Part shown: piece by piece, positions 1-7,014 of the stretch
Numbering within the stretch: position 1 is the stretch's first letter
How the letters are laid out: every line of letters begins with the position of its first letter
From: Bacteroidales bacterium
Lineage (GTDB): Bacteria > Bacteroidota > Bacteroidia > Bacteroidales > VadinHA17
Reading direction: 5' to 3'
NCBI GenBank assembly: GCA_003155705.1
Contig: PMEC01000154.1
Location: 1-10,277, forward strand
DNA: 10,277 bases
Made by a program: the position numbers and the translations under genes
The notes under the pieces: model-generated
Seen by the model: the letters and a program-made list of their open reading frames with translations, nothing else
What the model was told of the DNA's origin: nothing
Database searches by the model: none

Positions 1-40
1 TTTATACTTTTATCTTTATACTTTTATCTTTTATCTTTAA
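1..40. repeat. AT-rich short tandem repeat
   Basis: The 14-base unit TTTATACTTTTATC occurs twice perfectly (1-14 and 15-28) and is followed by a degenerate partial copy to about 40. It runs into the stop codon of the leftward GGT gene (37-39), so it forms that gene's immediate 3' flank. No GC-rich stem is visible here, so it is not a normal intrinsic terminator. The repeat may continue beyond the left edge of the window. Confidence 0.8.
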
Positions 41-1725
41 TACCCTGCCGCTTGTCCGTCTTTCCTTGATTCTGAAGCTCCGAACCATACCTTGTTTTTA
101 TCATCCCACATAATTGCCTGGTATCCTCCATAGCCTCCCAGATCCCATTGGATAGTATGTCCCATGCTTAGAAGTTTCTGGATCACTTCCCACCTGAAAC
201 CGTTTTCAAGATAGAGTATACCTCCATTTGTCATCAGCTCACCTGTAGGCTCCGAGGATCCCACATGATGCATTCTTGGTGCATCGCCTGCTTCCTGCAG
301 GTTCATCTTGAAATCGATAAGGTTTACAACTATCTGTGCATGACCCTGGGGCTGCATATCACCGCCCATAACTCCAAAGCTTATCCATGGCTCTCCATGT
401 TTCGTTATAAAAGCAGGAATAATGGTATGGAATGGTCTTTTACCTGGTGCAAATACATTATTATGTCCCTCCTCAAGAGTGAACATCTCACCACGGTCCT
501 GAAGAATAAAGCCAAGTCCTGTGGGACACATACCTGAACCCATCCCGCGGTAATTGCTCTGTATAAGCGAAACCATATTTCCATATTTATCCGCAACAGT
601 CAGATAAACTGTATTTCCTGCCTCTGCTTTACCTGCAGGAACTACTTTGGCAGCAACGTTTCTGTCGATCAGCTTTCGTCTTTCGGCAGCATATTTTTTT
701 GATATTAACTGACTTATAGGTGTAACACTGAACGTCGGATCAGCATAATATTTTGCCCTGTCTTCAAATGCAAGTTTCTTCGCTTCAGTGAAGACATGGA
801 TATATTCAGCTGATCCAAATCCCATTGAGGCAACATCATAGCCCTCCAGAATGTTAAGAATCTCCAGCGCTGCAATTCCTTGTCCGTTGGGTGGCAGTTC
901 CCAAACATCATTACCACGGTAGCTGGTGCTTATAGGTTCAACCCATTCAGAATGATGACGTGCAAGATCATCATATGTAAGAAATCCGCCATTTTGCTTC
1001 ATGAATGCATCAATAGTTCTGGCTATGGTTCCTCTGTAAAATTCATTACGCCCTCCTTTGACTATTTTCTCGAGCGTACTTGCCAGGTTCGGATTACGAA
1101 AAATCTGACCCTTTGAAGGAGCCTTTCCTCCAGGCATATAGATATCCTTTATATTTGGATATTCTTTTAGTAATTCAGCTCCCTTCTGAAGATAATAGGC
1201 AATTACTTCCGTAACCGGGAATCCCTCTCTTGCGTAGTTAATTGCAGGTTGAAGGATATCTTTCATCGGGAGCTTCCCAAGCATATCATGCATCTCGTAC
1301 CAGCCGTCGACGCAGCCTGGAACTGACACGGGAAGAGGTCCGTAAGATGGTATTTTATCAATTTTATTTTCCCTGAAATATTCAAGTTTAAGGGATCTTG
1401 GCGATCTGCCGCTAGCATTAAGGCCATACAATTTACCCCTGTCGGCACTCCAGATTAATGCAAAAAGATCACCTCCGATTCCGCAACCTGTTGGTTCAAC
1501 AACACCCAGAACTGCGTTAGCTGCTATGGCGGCATCAATAGCATTGCCTCCTTTTTTAAGGATATCCAGAGCAACCTGTGTAGCAAGAGGCTGGCTGGTG
1601 GCTGCCATCCCATTCCTTGCGATAACTTCTGAACGAGTTGCAAAATCTCTTCCTGTAATACGATCCTGCGCCAGAATAACTTCTGGTATTGCAATGAGAA
1701 AAAGACAGATTAATGGAGTCTTCAT
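37..1725 (-). CDS. ggt: Secreted gamma-glutamyltransferase (Ntn-hydrolase, T03 family)
   Basis: Gamma-glutamyltransferases cleave or transfer the gamma-glutamyl group of glutathione and related compounds outside the cytoplasm. The protein has 562 residues, close to the usual GGT length. Residues 1-20 look like a Sec signal peptide ending ...ILA-Q, pointing to the periplasm. The large-subunit part carries the GNAxDAAIAAN region (60-70), EPTGCGIGGD (77-86) and the substrate-binding arginine in ASGRSP (Arg107). The autocatalytic cleavage site should lie before Thr372 in NTVYLTVAD, which aligns with the nucleophile of the E. coli small subunit (TTHYSVVD). The small subunit continues with RPFHTIIP (430-437) and GVMGGDMQPQGHAQ (451-464). 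The segment before RPFHTIIP is about ten residues shorter than in E. coli GGT, so the lid loop seems absent. PFHTIIP and GVMGGD resemble the YwrD-like branch rather than E. coli GGT, so hydrolase versus transpeptidase activity is open. The gene appears intact and monocistronic. Confidence 0.93.
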   Translation of the reverse strand: MKTPLICLFLIAIPEVILAQDRITGRDFATRSEVIARNGMAATSQPLATQVALDILKKGGNAIDAAIAANAVLGVVEPTGCGIGGDLFALIWSADRGKLYGLNASGRSPRSLKLEYFRENKIDKIPSYGPLPVSVPGCVDGWYEMHDMLGKLPMKDILQPAINYAREGFPVTEVIAYYLQKGAELLKEYPNIKDIYMPGGKAPSKGQIFRNPNLASTLEKIVKGGRNEFYRGTIARTIDAFMKQNGGFLTYDDLARHHSEWVEPISTSYRGNDVWELPPNGQGIAALEILNILEGYDVASMGFGSAEYIHVFTEAKKLAFEDRAKYYADPTFSVTPISQLISKKYAAERRKLIDRNVAAKVVPAGKAEAGNTVYLTVADKYGNMVSLIQSNYRGMGSGMCPTGLGFILQDRGEMFTLEEGHNNVFAPGKRPFHTIIPAFITKHGEPWISFGVMGGDMQPQGHAQIVVNLIDFKMNLQEAGDAPRMHHVGSSEPTGELMTNGGILYLENGFRWEVIQKLLSMGHTIQWDLGGYGGYQAIMWDDKNKVWFGASESRKDGQAAGY

Positions 1726-1743
1726 TCTATTAAGATTTCAAAA

Positions 1744-1751
1744 CAAAGTTA
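1744..1751 (-). promoter_or_regulatory. Bacteroidota -7 promoter element for ggt
   Basis: On the minus strand this reads TAACTTTG, a perfect match to TAnnTTTG. Transcription would begin around 1737, giving a very short leader before the start at 1725. No convincing TTTG -33 element is visible at the expected distance, which lowers confidence. Confidence 0.4.
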
Positions 1752-1778
1752 AATATTATGAACTGACATTCTCATTTT

Positions 1779-1800
1779 TATTTTCTAATTTCCGAAAATA
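1779..1800. promoter_or_regulatory. Inverted repeat upstream of ggt promoter, possible operator
   Basis: TATTTTC (1779-1785) and GAAAATA (1794-1800) form a perfect 7-bp inverted repeat separated by 8 bases. Its centre is about 50 bp upstream of the predicted ggt transcription start, a position typical of activator binding. AT-rich DNA yields such repeats by chance, so this is only a candidate. Confidence 0.25.
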
Positions 1801-1864
1801 TTTCTCTCCTTTTTTCATTACTTCAATTCAACTTCTGACCGAAGATATATCTTGTTTAACCGAT

Positions 1865-1885
1865 TAAATGTATTTTTTACATTTA
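1865..1885. repeat. Perfect 8-bp inverted repeat downstream of the alkylation-repair gene
   Basis: TAAATGTA (1865-1872) and TACATTTA (1878-1885) pair perfectly around five T residues. It lies 37 bp beyond the stop of the leftward DNA repair gene. It could be a weak AT-rich terminator or 3' stabilising hairpin, or a protein-binding palindrome. The stem has only two G-C pairs, so strong intrinsic termination is unlikely. Confidence 0.4.
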
Positions 1886-1908
1886 TTATTTTCAAGTTTA
1901 TTTTCAAG
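1886..1908. repeat. 11-base direct repeat
   Basis: TTATTTTCAAG occurs at 1886-1896 and again at 1898-1908, one base apart and exactly 12 bases in period. It lies directly next to the 1865-1885 inverted repeat, just beyond the stop of the leftward DNA repair gene. Its function is unknown, and simple slippage duplication is the easiest explanation. Confidence 0.6.
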
Positions 1909-1921
1909 GTATTATCACTGA

Positions 1922-2641
1922 CTAATTTTTCCCGGTTTTAGCCATTGCTTTAAGACGTAGATCGGGAGGCATCTTCTCAATTGCGTATCTGAGAGATGTC
2001 CTTGGCATAATATCTTTATTATTCATAACATAGTCAAACACCTGCATTTGATGAGCTTCGCTGGCTGCTTTAAGCATCCATCCGTAACCTTTCTGCACCA
2101 TATCGTCTTTGTCTGTGAGCAGAATATCGGCCAATTCGAAAATATCTGTCAGGAACTTTCCATGTCTTGCAGGAATAATAAGTGTTACTGCAGAAGCACG
2201 GCGCATCCACCTGTTCTGAGACCTTGCCCAGGTTTTTAGTCCTGCCAGGCACGACGGGTACTTTTCGATGAGACTTCCCACAGAGTGATTACATAGGGTA
2301 TCACATGCTGCCCAATTGGTAACATAACTATCCACCCATCTTTCAAATATTTCAAAATCGCTGATAATATATTGTTTCTGAACAGAATAAGACCAGTTAC
2401 AGGCTATAAATGACTCCTCCATAAATCGGGATTGCCAAAGTTCTTCACATAAACCAAAAACCACGTTTTTGCTTTTATCAGGCAGTTTTTTGAAGTGATT
2501 TTTACCTATATCATGTACAGTGGCAGATTTTACGCCATACATCATTACTTCCTCTTTAAAAAAAGTCTCACCGCTTTTTTTGGTCTTTTCATCCGAATTA
2601 GTTATCAGATCTTTACGTATTTCTTCTATTAGATTACTCAT
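1922..2641 (-). CDS. alkD: DNA alkylation repair protein, AlkD-like HEAT-repeat glycosylase
   Basis: AlkD enzymes excise positively charged alkylated bases such as N3-methyladenine and N7-methylguanine, acting on DNA without flipping the base. The 239-residue protein has the family's usual size and an all-helical HEAT-repeat character. The active-site residues known from Bacillus cereus AlkD all appear at nearly the same numbers: Trp110 and Asp114 in NWAACD, Arg148 in RWMRRAS, and Trp188 in YGWMLK. It is cytosolic, with no signal or membrane segment. The gene stands alone: the next gene leftward is 196 bp away, and the upstream neighbour is divergent across 158 bp. No clear promoter or Shine-Dalgarno sequence is visible before the ATG at 2641. 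The first methionine gives a sensible family N-terminus (MSNLIEEIRKDL). Family assignment is strong; exact lesion preference is inferred. Confidence 0.92.
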   Translation of the reverse strand: MSNLIEEIRKDLITNSDEKTKKSGETFFKEEVMMYGVKSATVHDIGKNHFKKLPDKSKNVVFGLCEELWQSRFMEESFIACNWSYSVQKQYIISDFEIFERWVDSYVTNWAACDTLCNHSVGSLIEKYPSCLAGLKTWARSQNRWMRRASAVTLIIPARHGKFLTDIFELADILLTDKDDMVQKGYGWMLKAASEAHQMQVFDYVMNNKDIMPRTSLRYAIEKMPPDLRLKAMAKTGKN

Positions 2642-2799
2642 TGTAAAATTTTATCATGAAAATCAATTCAATATCATATCTGCCATTATATTTTGCTGAA
2701 AATTAATTAAGATTATTTGATTTTTAATAATTTAGCCACATATTCGTCGCCTAGCAAATCAGTCATTAAGGAAGTTATTAAACCCGTCATTTTGATTTT

Positions 2800-4809
2800 A
2801 TGATCACTCACACTACCGGAGCATCTGACAAAACAAGGCGATCCATCGCAAAGACCAAAGACAATTTCAAATATTTTGTAGATCAGTTTGCAGATATTCG
2901 CGTTCTTAAATATAAGCTTCCTGGATTTGATCTGCTTTTGCTTCAGCAGAAGAAACTGATCTACTACCTGGGTGAGGCTGCACTTTGCGGACGTGATATT
3001 TTATGGGCTCAAAATTTTAAGTATAATCTTAAGATCAGGAAGACCATTGAAGCCATAATTGAAAGTTACTCAGGTGATAAAGAATCACGAGATTATAAAG
3101 AATTTCTGATTTATGCCAAATGCGTTTTCTTTGCAAACGGCATACATCATCATTATTCGAACGACAAATTAAGATCAGGTTTCACAAAAACGTATTTCAG
3201 AGAGCTTATCCGGAAATCTGATGCAATTCTTCTCCCTCTTGATAAGGATGAGACAAAGGATAAACTTATCGAACTCCTTTTCCCGGTTTTCTTTAATGAA
3301 AGTTTATATACCAGAAAGGTTGAGCAAAAAGCAGGTGTTGATATGGTAACTGCATCATCATCAAATATGTATGAGGGTGTGAACCAGAGAGAAGTTGAAA
3401 ATTTTTATTCAGGTAAAACTGATCCAAAAGATCCACATCCAATCTCAATTGGTCTTAACTCAAAAATCATAAAACGAAAAGGCAAAATTATTGAGGAAGT
3501 TTATAAATCCGGAGGACTTTACGGAAATGCTATTGATCAGATTATTTTTTGGCTTAAAAAAGCTAAGGTTGTGGCTGAAACCGATATACAAAAAAATGAG
3601 ATCGGTCTTTTGATAGATTATTACAGGTCAGGTAATCTGAAAACATGGGATGAATACAACGTAGTTTGGGCTAGGGATATCGATCCAATTGTTGATTACA
3701 ATAATGGTTTTATTGAAACATACGGTGATCCTCTCGGAATGAAAGCGACTTGGGAAGCAATTGTCAATTATAAGGATATTGAAGCAACCAGGCGTTCGGA
3801 TATTGTCAGCGCTAATGCTCAATGGTTTGAGGATAATTCGCCTATCCAGAAGCAGTATAAAAAGGAGAGAGTGACGGGGATCGCTGCAAAGGTCATTAAT
3901 ATTGCGATGCTGGGAGGGGACTGCTATCCTGTTTCACCTCTCGGTATTAACCTTCCAAATGCAGATTGGATCCGGAAAGAGGTTGGTTCAAAGTCTGTTT
4001 CCCTGGCAAATATTTCCAAAGCTTATGATGAAGCTTCAAAGGGAAGCGGATTCCTTGAAGAATTTGCGGCAAAGAAAGAAGAGATAACCAGAACCAAAAA
4101 ATATGGCAGTTTAGCCGATGCACTTCATACTGATCTTCATGAATGTGTAGGTCATGCCAGCGGAAAGCTTAAAAAAGGGACAGATCCGAATGCTCTGAAA
4201 AACTATGCATCTGCACTCGAGGAAGCACGCGCCGATCTTTTTGCACTTTATTTCATGATGGACAGGAAAATAACTGACCTGGGTCTTCTTCCTGATATAA
4301 AGGCAGCAAAGGCTGAATATGACAGCTATATACGTAACGGCCTCATGACCCAACTTGTCAGGATAAAACCCGGAAAGGAAATTGAGGAAGCTCACATGCG
4401 CGGCCGTTCTGCAATTGCTCACTGGGTATATGAAAAGGGTAAGACTGAAAGGGTGATTGAAATGTTTAAGAAGAACGGTAAAAGTTATGTCAGGATTCAA
4501 AATTATAAAAAGCTGCAAACATTATTCGGAGAACTGCTTAGAGAGATACAGCGCGTGAAATCTGAGGGTGATTTTGAAGGGGGAAAACTATTGGTTGAGA
4601 ATTTCGGAGTCAAGATTGATGCTTCTCTTCATACTGAAATCCTTGAGAGATATGCAAAACTCAATCTTGCACCATATACGGGTTTTGTCAATCCAGACCT
4701 TCTTCCGGTTTATGATGATAAAGGTGAAATTACAGATGTAAAAGTTAAATATGTTGATGATTATCTGGATCAGATGATGAAGTACGGAAAGAAATACTCT
4801 TTTCTTTAG
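2800..4809 (+). CDS. Dipeptidyl-peptidase III (M49 zinc metallopeptidase)
   Basis: DPP III removes dipeptides from the N-terminus of short peptides and completes intracellular peptide turnover. The zinc motif is HECVGH at 447-452: His447 and His452 are ligands and Glu448 is the catalytic base. The second M49 motif, EEARAD (474-479), supplies Glu475 as third ligand. ETYGDPLG (306-313) matches the conserved beta-strand region that binds substrate. The length of 669 residues and the motif positions are close to the Bacteroides thetaiotaomicron enzyme, as I recall it. The start is constrained: an in-frame stop lies at 2779-2781 and no other start codon occurs between it and the ATG. The N-terminus (MITHTTGASDKTRRS) is polar, so no signal peptide is seen and the enzyme is probably cytosolic. 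No Shine-Dalgarno sequence is placed properly. The gene ends 22 bp from the convergent pit gene with no GC-rich terminator between. Confidence 0.93.
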   Translation: MITHTTGASDKTRRSIAKTKDNFKYFVDQFADIRVLKYKLPGFDLLLLQQKKLIYYLGEAALCGRDILWAQNFKYNLKIRKTIEAIIESYSGDKESRDYKEFLIYAKCVFFANGIHHHYSNDKLRSGFTKTYFRELIRKSDAILLPLDKDETKDKLIELLFPVFFNESLYTRKVEQKAGVDMVTASSSNMYEGVNQREVENFYSGKTDPKDPHPISIGLNSKIIKRKGKIIEEVYKSGGLYGNAIDQIIFWLKKAKVVAETDIQKNEIGLLIDYYRSGNLKTWDEYNVVWARDIDPIVDYNNGFIETYGDPLGMKATWEAIVNYKDIEATRRSDIVSANAQWFEDNSPIQKQYKKERVTGIAAKVINIAMLGGDCYPVSPLGINLPNADWIRKEVGSKSVSLANISKAYDEASKGSGFLEEFAAKKEEITRTKKYGSLADALHTDLHECVGHASGKLKKGTDPNALKNYASALEEARADLFALYFMMDRKITDLGLLPDIKAAKAEYDSYIRNGLMTQLVRIKPGKEIEEAHMRGRSAIAHWVYEKGKTERVIEMFKKNGKSYVRIQNYKKLQTLFGELLREIQRVKSEGDFEGGKLLVENFGVKIDASLHTEILERYAKLNLAPYTGFVNPDLLPVYDDKGEITDVKVKYVDDYLDQMMKYGKKYSFL

Positions 4810-4831
4810 ACCTGGTATTTTGAAGAGACTC

Positions 4832-6079
4832 TCATTTCAGATTTTTCCAGAACCTTTCCTCAGATTTACGATGCTCCATGGTTTTCTTTCTCTCAAGAAG
4901 GTAGAAATAAATCATAGCTAAAGCTCCGGCAATCATAATTCCCATCAGCAGGTATTTTATGATTCCTGACATATCAGTTTCAGTATTGCTTATGACCTGA
5001 TCAACAGGTGCTACAACTGTGACTCCTGGAACATCAATTCTATGACCAACATTGATATTGAATATATTCTTCATGAAGAAGAGTAAGAAGAACGTTAAAA
5101 CCCCCGAAATAACAGGCGAAGCCACCCATGCCAGACCAATTTCACCAAGTATTTTAAAATTAATATTCCTGGCACCTTTGTATAAACCAATCCCAAGAAT
5201 ACAACCTACAATGACCTGTGAACTGGAAACAGGTACCATTGGAATAGGAGGAAGCCCCATTCGTACAAAAAAGTCAGATAATGCGGTTGACGAAAAGATA
5301 AATAACACAAGTGCCTGAGCCAGAACAACTATCATAGCTGCTTCTGAGGAAAGTTCAAGAATGTTGTTGCCAACCGTATGCATCACTTTTCTTGAATAGG
5401 TAATAATTCCGGTTGCAGTTGCCAGACCTCCCAGTAGAAACAATTGTTGACTTGAATTGAGTGTAATAATTCCAAGATCAAGATTTTGAAGATTAAATGC
5501 CGGCAGGAAAACACCCATTACGTTTGCAATGTTATTTGCACCGAGGCTGTAAGATCCGAAAGCTCCGACAACCAATAGTCCTGTCTTGATATAAGATTCA
5601 AATCTGATAAGATGGATTTTTACTGATCTTTTAAACTTCCTGACTAGTATAAATAAGAGAACTGCAAAAAGGCCACCAATTATCGGACCAGCTACCCATG
5701 ATGCCACTATCTTGGTCAAAGTGCTGCTATCGGTGTGATTGCCTGTAAACAGATTCCAACCTATTATCGCTCCAACAATTGCCTGTGTCGTAGAAATTGG
5801 CAGTGCGAACTTTGTCATCATATAAATGGTAATTGCAGCGGCCAGGGAAAGTGTAAATGAACCACCTATTGCGTTGACAGCTCCAAGTTTACCAAGTGTC
5901 TGGGATGTACCTGATCCCTGTATTACAGCCCCCAGAATAAAAAAAACAGATGCAATGATAGCGGCTTTTCTGAATGTCACCATTTTTGAGCCAACCGCGG
6001 CGCCAAAAACGTGAGAAGCATCGTTAGCTCCGAGTGACCATCCGAGGAACAGACCACTTGTCAGGAAGAATAGTGTCAT
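4832..6079 (-). CDS. pit: PiT-family inorganic phosphate transporter
   Basis: PiT proteins are secondary transporters that bring inorganic or metal-complexed phosphate into the cell, driven by protons or sodium. The 415-residue protein is strongly hydrophobic and shows the internal duplication typical of the family (PF01384). The first half has GAND (17-20) and PISTTQAIVGAIIGW (94-108). The second half has GANNIAN (180-186) and PVSSSQVIVGCILG (283-296). A final membrane helix (about 374-394) leads into a basic cytoplasmic tail. Two positions deviate from the common GANDxAN signature: His23 stands where Asn is usual, and Asn183 replaces the Asp in the second copy. The start ATG shares its A with the stop codon of the upstream DUF47 gene, so the two are translationally coupled. 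Whether this subtype uses protons or sodium cannot be told from the sequence. Confidence 0.93.
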   Translation of the reverse strand: MTLFFLTSGLFLGWSLGANDASHVFGAAVGSKMVTFRKAAIIASVFFILGAVIQGSGTSQTLGKLGAVNAIGGSFTLSLAAAITIYMMTKFALPISTTQAIVGAIIGWNLFTGNHTDSSTLTKIVASWVAGPIIGGLFAVLLFILVRKFKRSVKIHLIRFESYIKTGLLVVGAFGSYSLGANNIANVMGVFLPAFNLQNLDLGIITLNSSQQLFLLGGLATATGIITYSRKVMHTVGNNILELSSEAAMIVVLAQALVLFIFSSTALSDFFVRMGLPPIPMVPVSSSQVIVGCILGIGLYKGARNINFKILGEIGLAWVASPVISGVLTFFLLFFMKNIFNINVGHRIDVPGVTVVAPVDQVISNTETDMSGIIKYLLMGIMIAGALAMIYFYLLERKKTMEHRKSEERFWKNLK

Positions 6080-6729
6080 TACATTACAATCTTAATTGCC
6101 ATTCCGGAAAGCAGGTCAGCGGCTTTTTGTGCAAGGTCAGAGATATTTTCGATGTGATGTATTATGTACCTCAGGTGCGCTTTGTGAGCTAGATCGAGTT
6201 CCCTGGACTCGTGAAAGATCTTTTTTTTAAGGTTAAACGATATCTTATCTGTTTCACTTTCGAAATAGTAGACTTTCAGGAGTTTTTCCCTGACGGTAAA
6301 AGGCGCCTTAAAATAGGCTCTTGCAGCAGGGACCAGTTCTTCTGCAGCAGATGCAGATGCTTCAGCCAGTCTGATAATATCGTTGTTAAGTTCTTCAGGT
6401 ATCTCAGGAATCTCAATATCAATTTCGTGAAGTGTACTTTTTACCCCATCAATTATTTCATCAAGTTCATCAATCAGCTGTGCAACTTCAGCTCTGTGCT
6501 GAGGCAATATTGAATGAGTAATCATATCATTTTCAATTTCACGCTGAAGCTTATCGGCATTGCTTTCAAGCGTATCAACTTTCTGAAGATGCCTTTGAAA
6601 GGATTCCATATCTTTATTCAGGTACGATTTAATACCTTCCCGGAAGACAAGAATTCCAAGATCAATGTTATCAAAGAACTCGTCAATCTTGATAATCAGG
6701 TTTTTAGTGGTTCGGGTAAAGACAGCCAT
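6079..6729 (-). CDS. DUF47 / PhoU-like phosphate transport accessory protein
   Basis: DUF47 proteins (PF01865) resemble PhoU and are regularly encoded beside PiT transporters, whose activity they are thought to regulate. The 216 residues are predicted almost entirely helical and soluble. Characteristic parts are the N-terminal FFDNIDLGILVFREGI segment, the acidic stretch LIDELDEIIDGVKSTLHEI (about 84-102), and the C-terminal HHIENISDLAQKAADLL helix, which recalls PhoU metal-binding repeats. The stop codon TAA overlaps the ATG of pit by one base (6079), making a two-gene operon. A perfect TAnnTTTG promoter element lies about 25 bp upstream. No Shine-Dalgarno sequence is visible. The family and operon role are secure; the mechanism of control over Pit is inferred from other bacteria. 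Confidence 0.92.
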   Translation of the reverse strand: MAVFTRTTKNLIIKIDEFFDNIDLGILVFREGIKSYLNKDMESFQRHLQKVDTLESNADKLQREIENDMITHSILPQHRAEVAQLIDELDEIIDGVKSTLHEIDIEIPEIPEELNNDIIRLAEASASAAEELVPAARAYFKAPFTVREKLLKVYYFESETDKISFNLKKKIFHESRELDLAHKAHLRYIIHHIENISDLAQKAADLLSGMAIKIVM

Positions 6730-6754
6730 TTTCTAACTAGATTGGTTCAATTAA

Positions 6755-6762
6755 CAAATATA
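6755..6762 (-). promoter_or_regulatory. Bacteroidota -7 promoter element for the DUF47-pit operon
   Basis: The minus strand reads TATATTTG, a perfect TAnnTTTG. Transcription would begin near 6748, leaving a leader of roughly 20 bases before the start at 6729. A good TTTG -33 element is not seen at the normal distance. Confidence 0.5.
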
Positions 6763-6835
6763 AAAATATTTATTTCATAAAGCCCGGTTTCTTTATCTTA
6801 CAATGCCCCATCGGATGCAATGCAGTTTGGGTTTT

Positions 6836-6864
6836 AATCCGCAACCGCAATCCGCAATCCGAAT
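6836..6864. repeat. Imperfect AATCCGC tandem repeat
   Basis: Four adjacent units read AATCCGC, AACCGC, AATCCGC and AATCCGA. The repeat lies in the 285-bp region between the divergent DUF47 and kimA genes and is more GC-rich than its surroundings. It sits about 65-90 bp upstream of the predicted kimA -7 element. It may be a simple-sequence array or a cluster of binding sites. Confidence 0.6.
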
Positions 6865-6927
6865 TACTTACATTCTCTTTAAAAAATCTTTATACCTAAA
6901 ATAAACCTGCTTTAAAAATCTTTTTTT

Positions 6928-6935
6928 TACATTTG
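6928..6935 (+). promoter_or_regulatory. Bacteroidota -7 promoter element for kimA
   Basis: TACATTTG is a perfect TAnnTTTG match, preceded by a run of T. Transcription would begin near 6942, leaving a leader of about 73 bases that contains the hairpins described at 6959-7013. No clear TTTG -33 element is found. Confidence 0.45.
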
Positions 6936-6958
6936 CGCGATTTATTTGCTGGTTTGGT

Positions 6959-7013
6959 CAGGTTTAAAGAAACCTGCCTTTTGTTGATCATTTTTTAGAT
7001 AAAAAAGGAAGAG
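6959..7013 (+). promoter_or_regulatory. Structured leader and ribosome binding site of kimA
   Basis: CAGGTTT (6959-6965) and AAACCTG (6970-6976) form a perfect 7-bp stem with the loop AAAG. Next, TTTTTT (6991-6996) can pair with AAAAAA (7001-7006) around AGAT. The ribosome binding site is AGGAAGAG (7006-7013), immediately before the ATG at 7015. It is one of the few Shine-Dalgarno-like sequences in this window. CCTTTT (6977-6982) could alternatively pair with AAAAGG (7003-7008) and cover part of this site. No known riboswitch class is recognised. Control of translation by folding is an inference. Confidence 0.35.
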
Positions 7014-7014
7014 A

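Noticed and set aside
1526..1867. A 113-codon open frame on the plus strand.
   Set aside because: Most of it is antisense to the GGT signal peptide and N-terminal region, and the rest covers AT-rich spacer. No family features are visible.
2768..2773. AGGAAG as the ribosome binding site of the DPP III gene.
   Set aside because: It lies more than 25 bases before the ATG, too far to set that start.
2642..2799. A missing N-terminal signal peptide for DPP III in another frame, or a conserved promoter in the alkD-DPP III spacer.
   Set aside because: A 16-codon frame from 2656 is not signal-peptide-like, and no TAnnTTTG match was found on either strand at a sensible position.
4111..4518. A 135-codon open frame on the minus strand.
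   Set aside because: It lies wholly inside the M49 peptidase gene, which has intact catalytic motifs in the other strand. It is a shadow frame.
4810..4831. AGAGACTCT palindrome in the 22-bp gap between the convergent DPP III and pit genes, as a two-way terminator.
   Set aside because: The stem is four pairs with a one-base loop and no T tract, so it cannot act as an intrinsic terminator.
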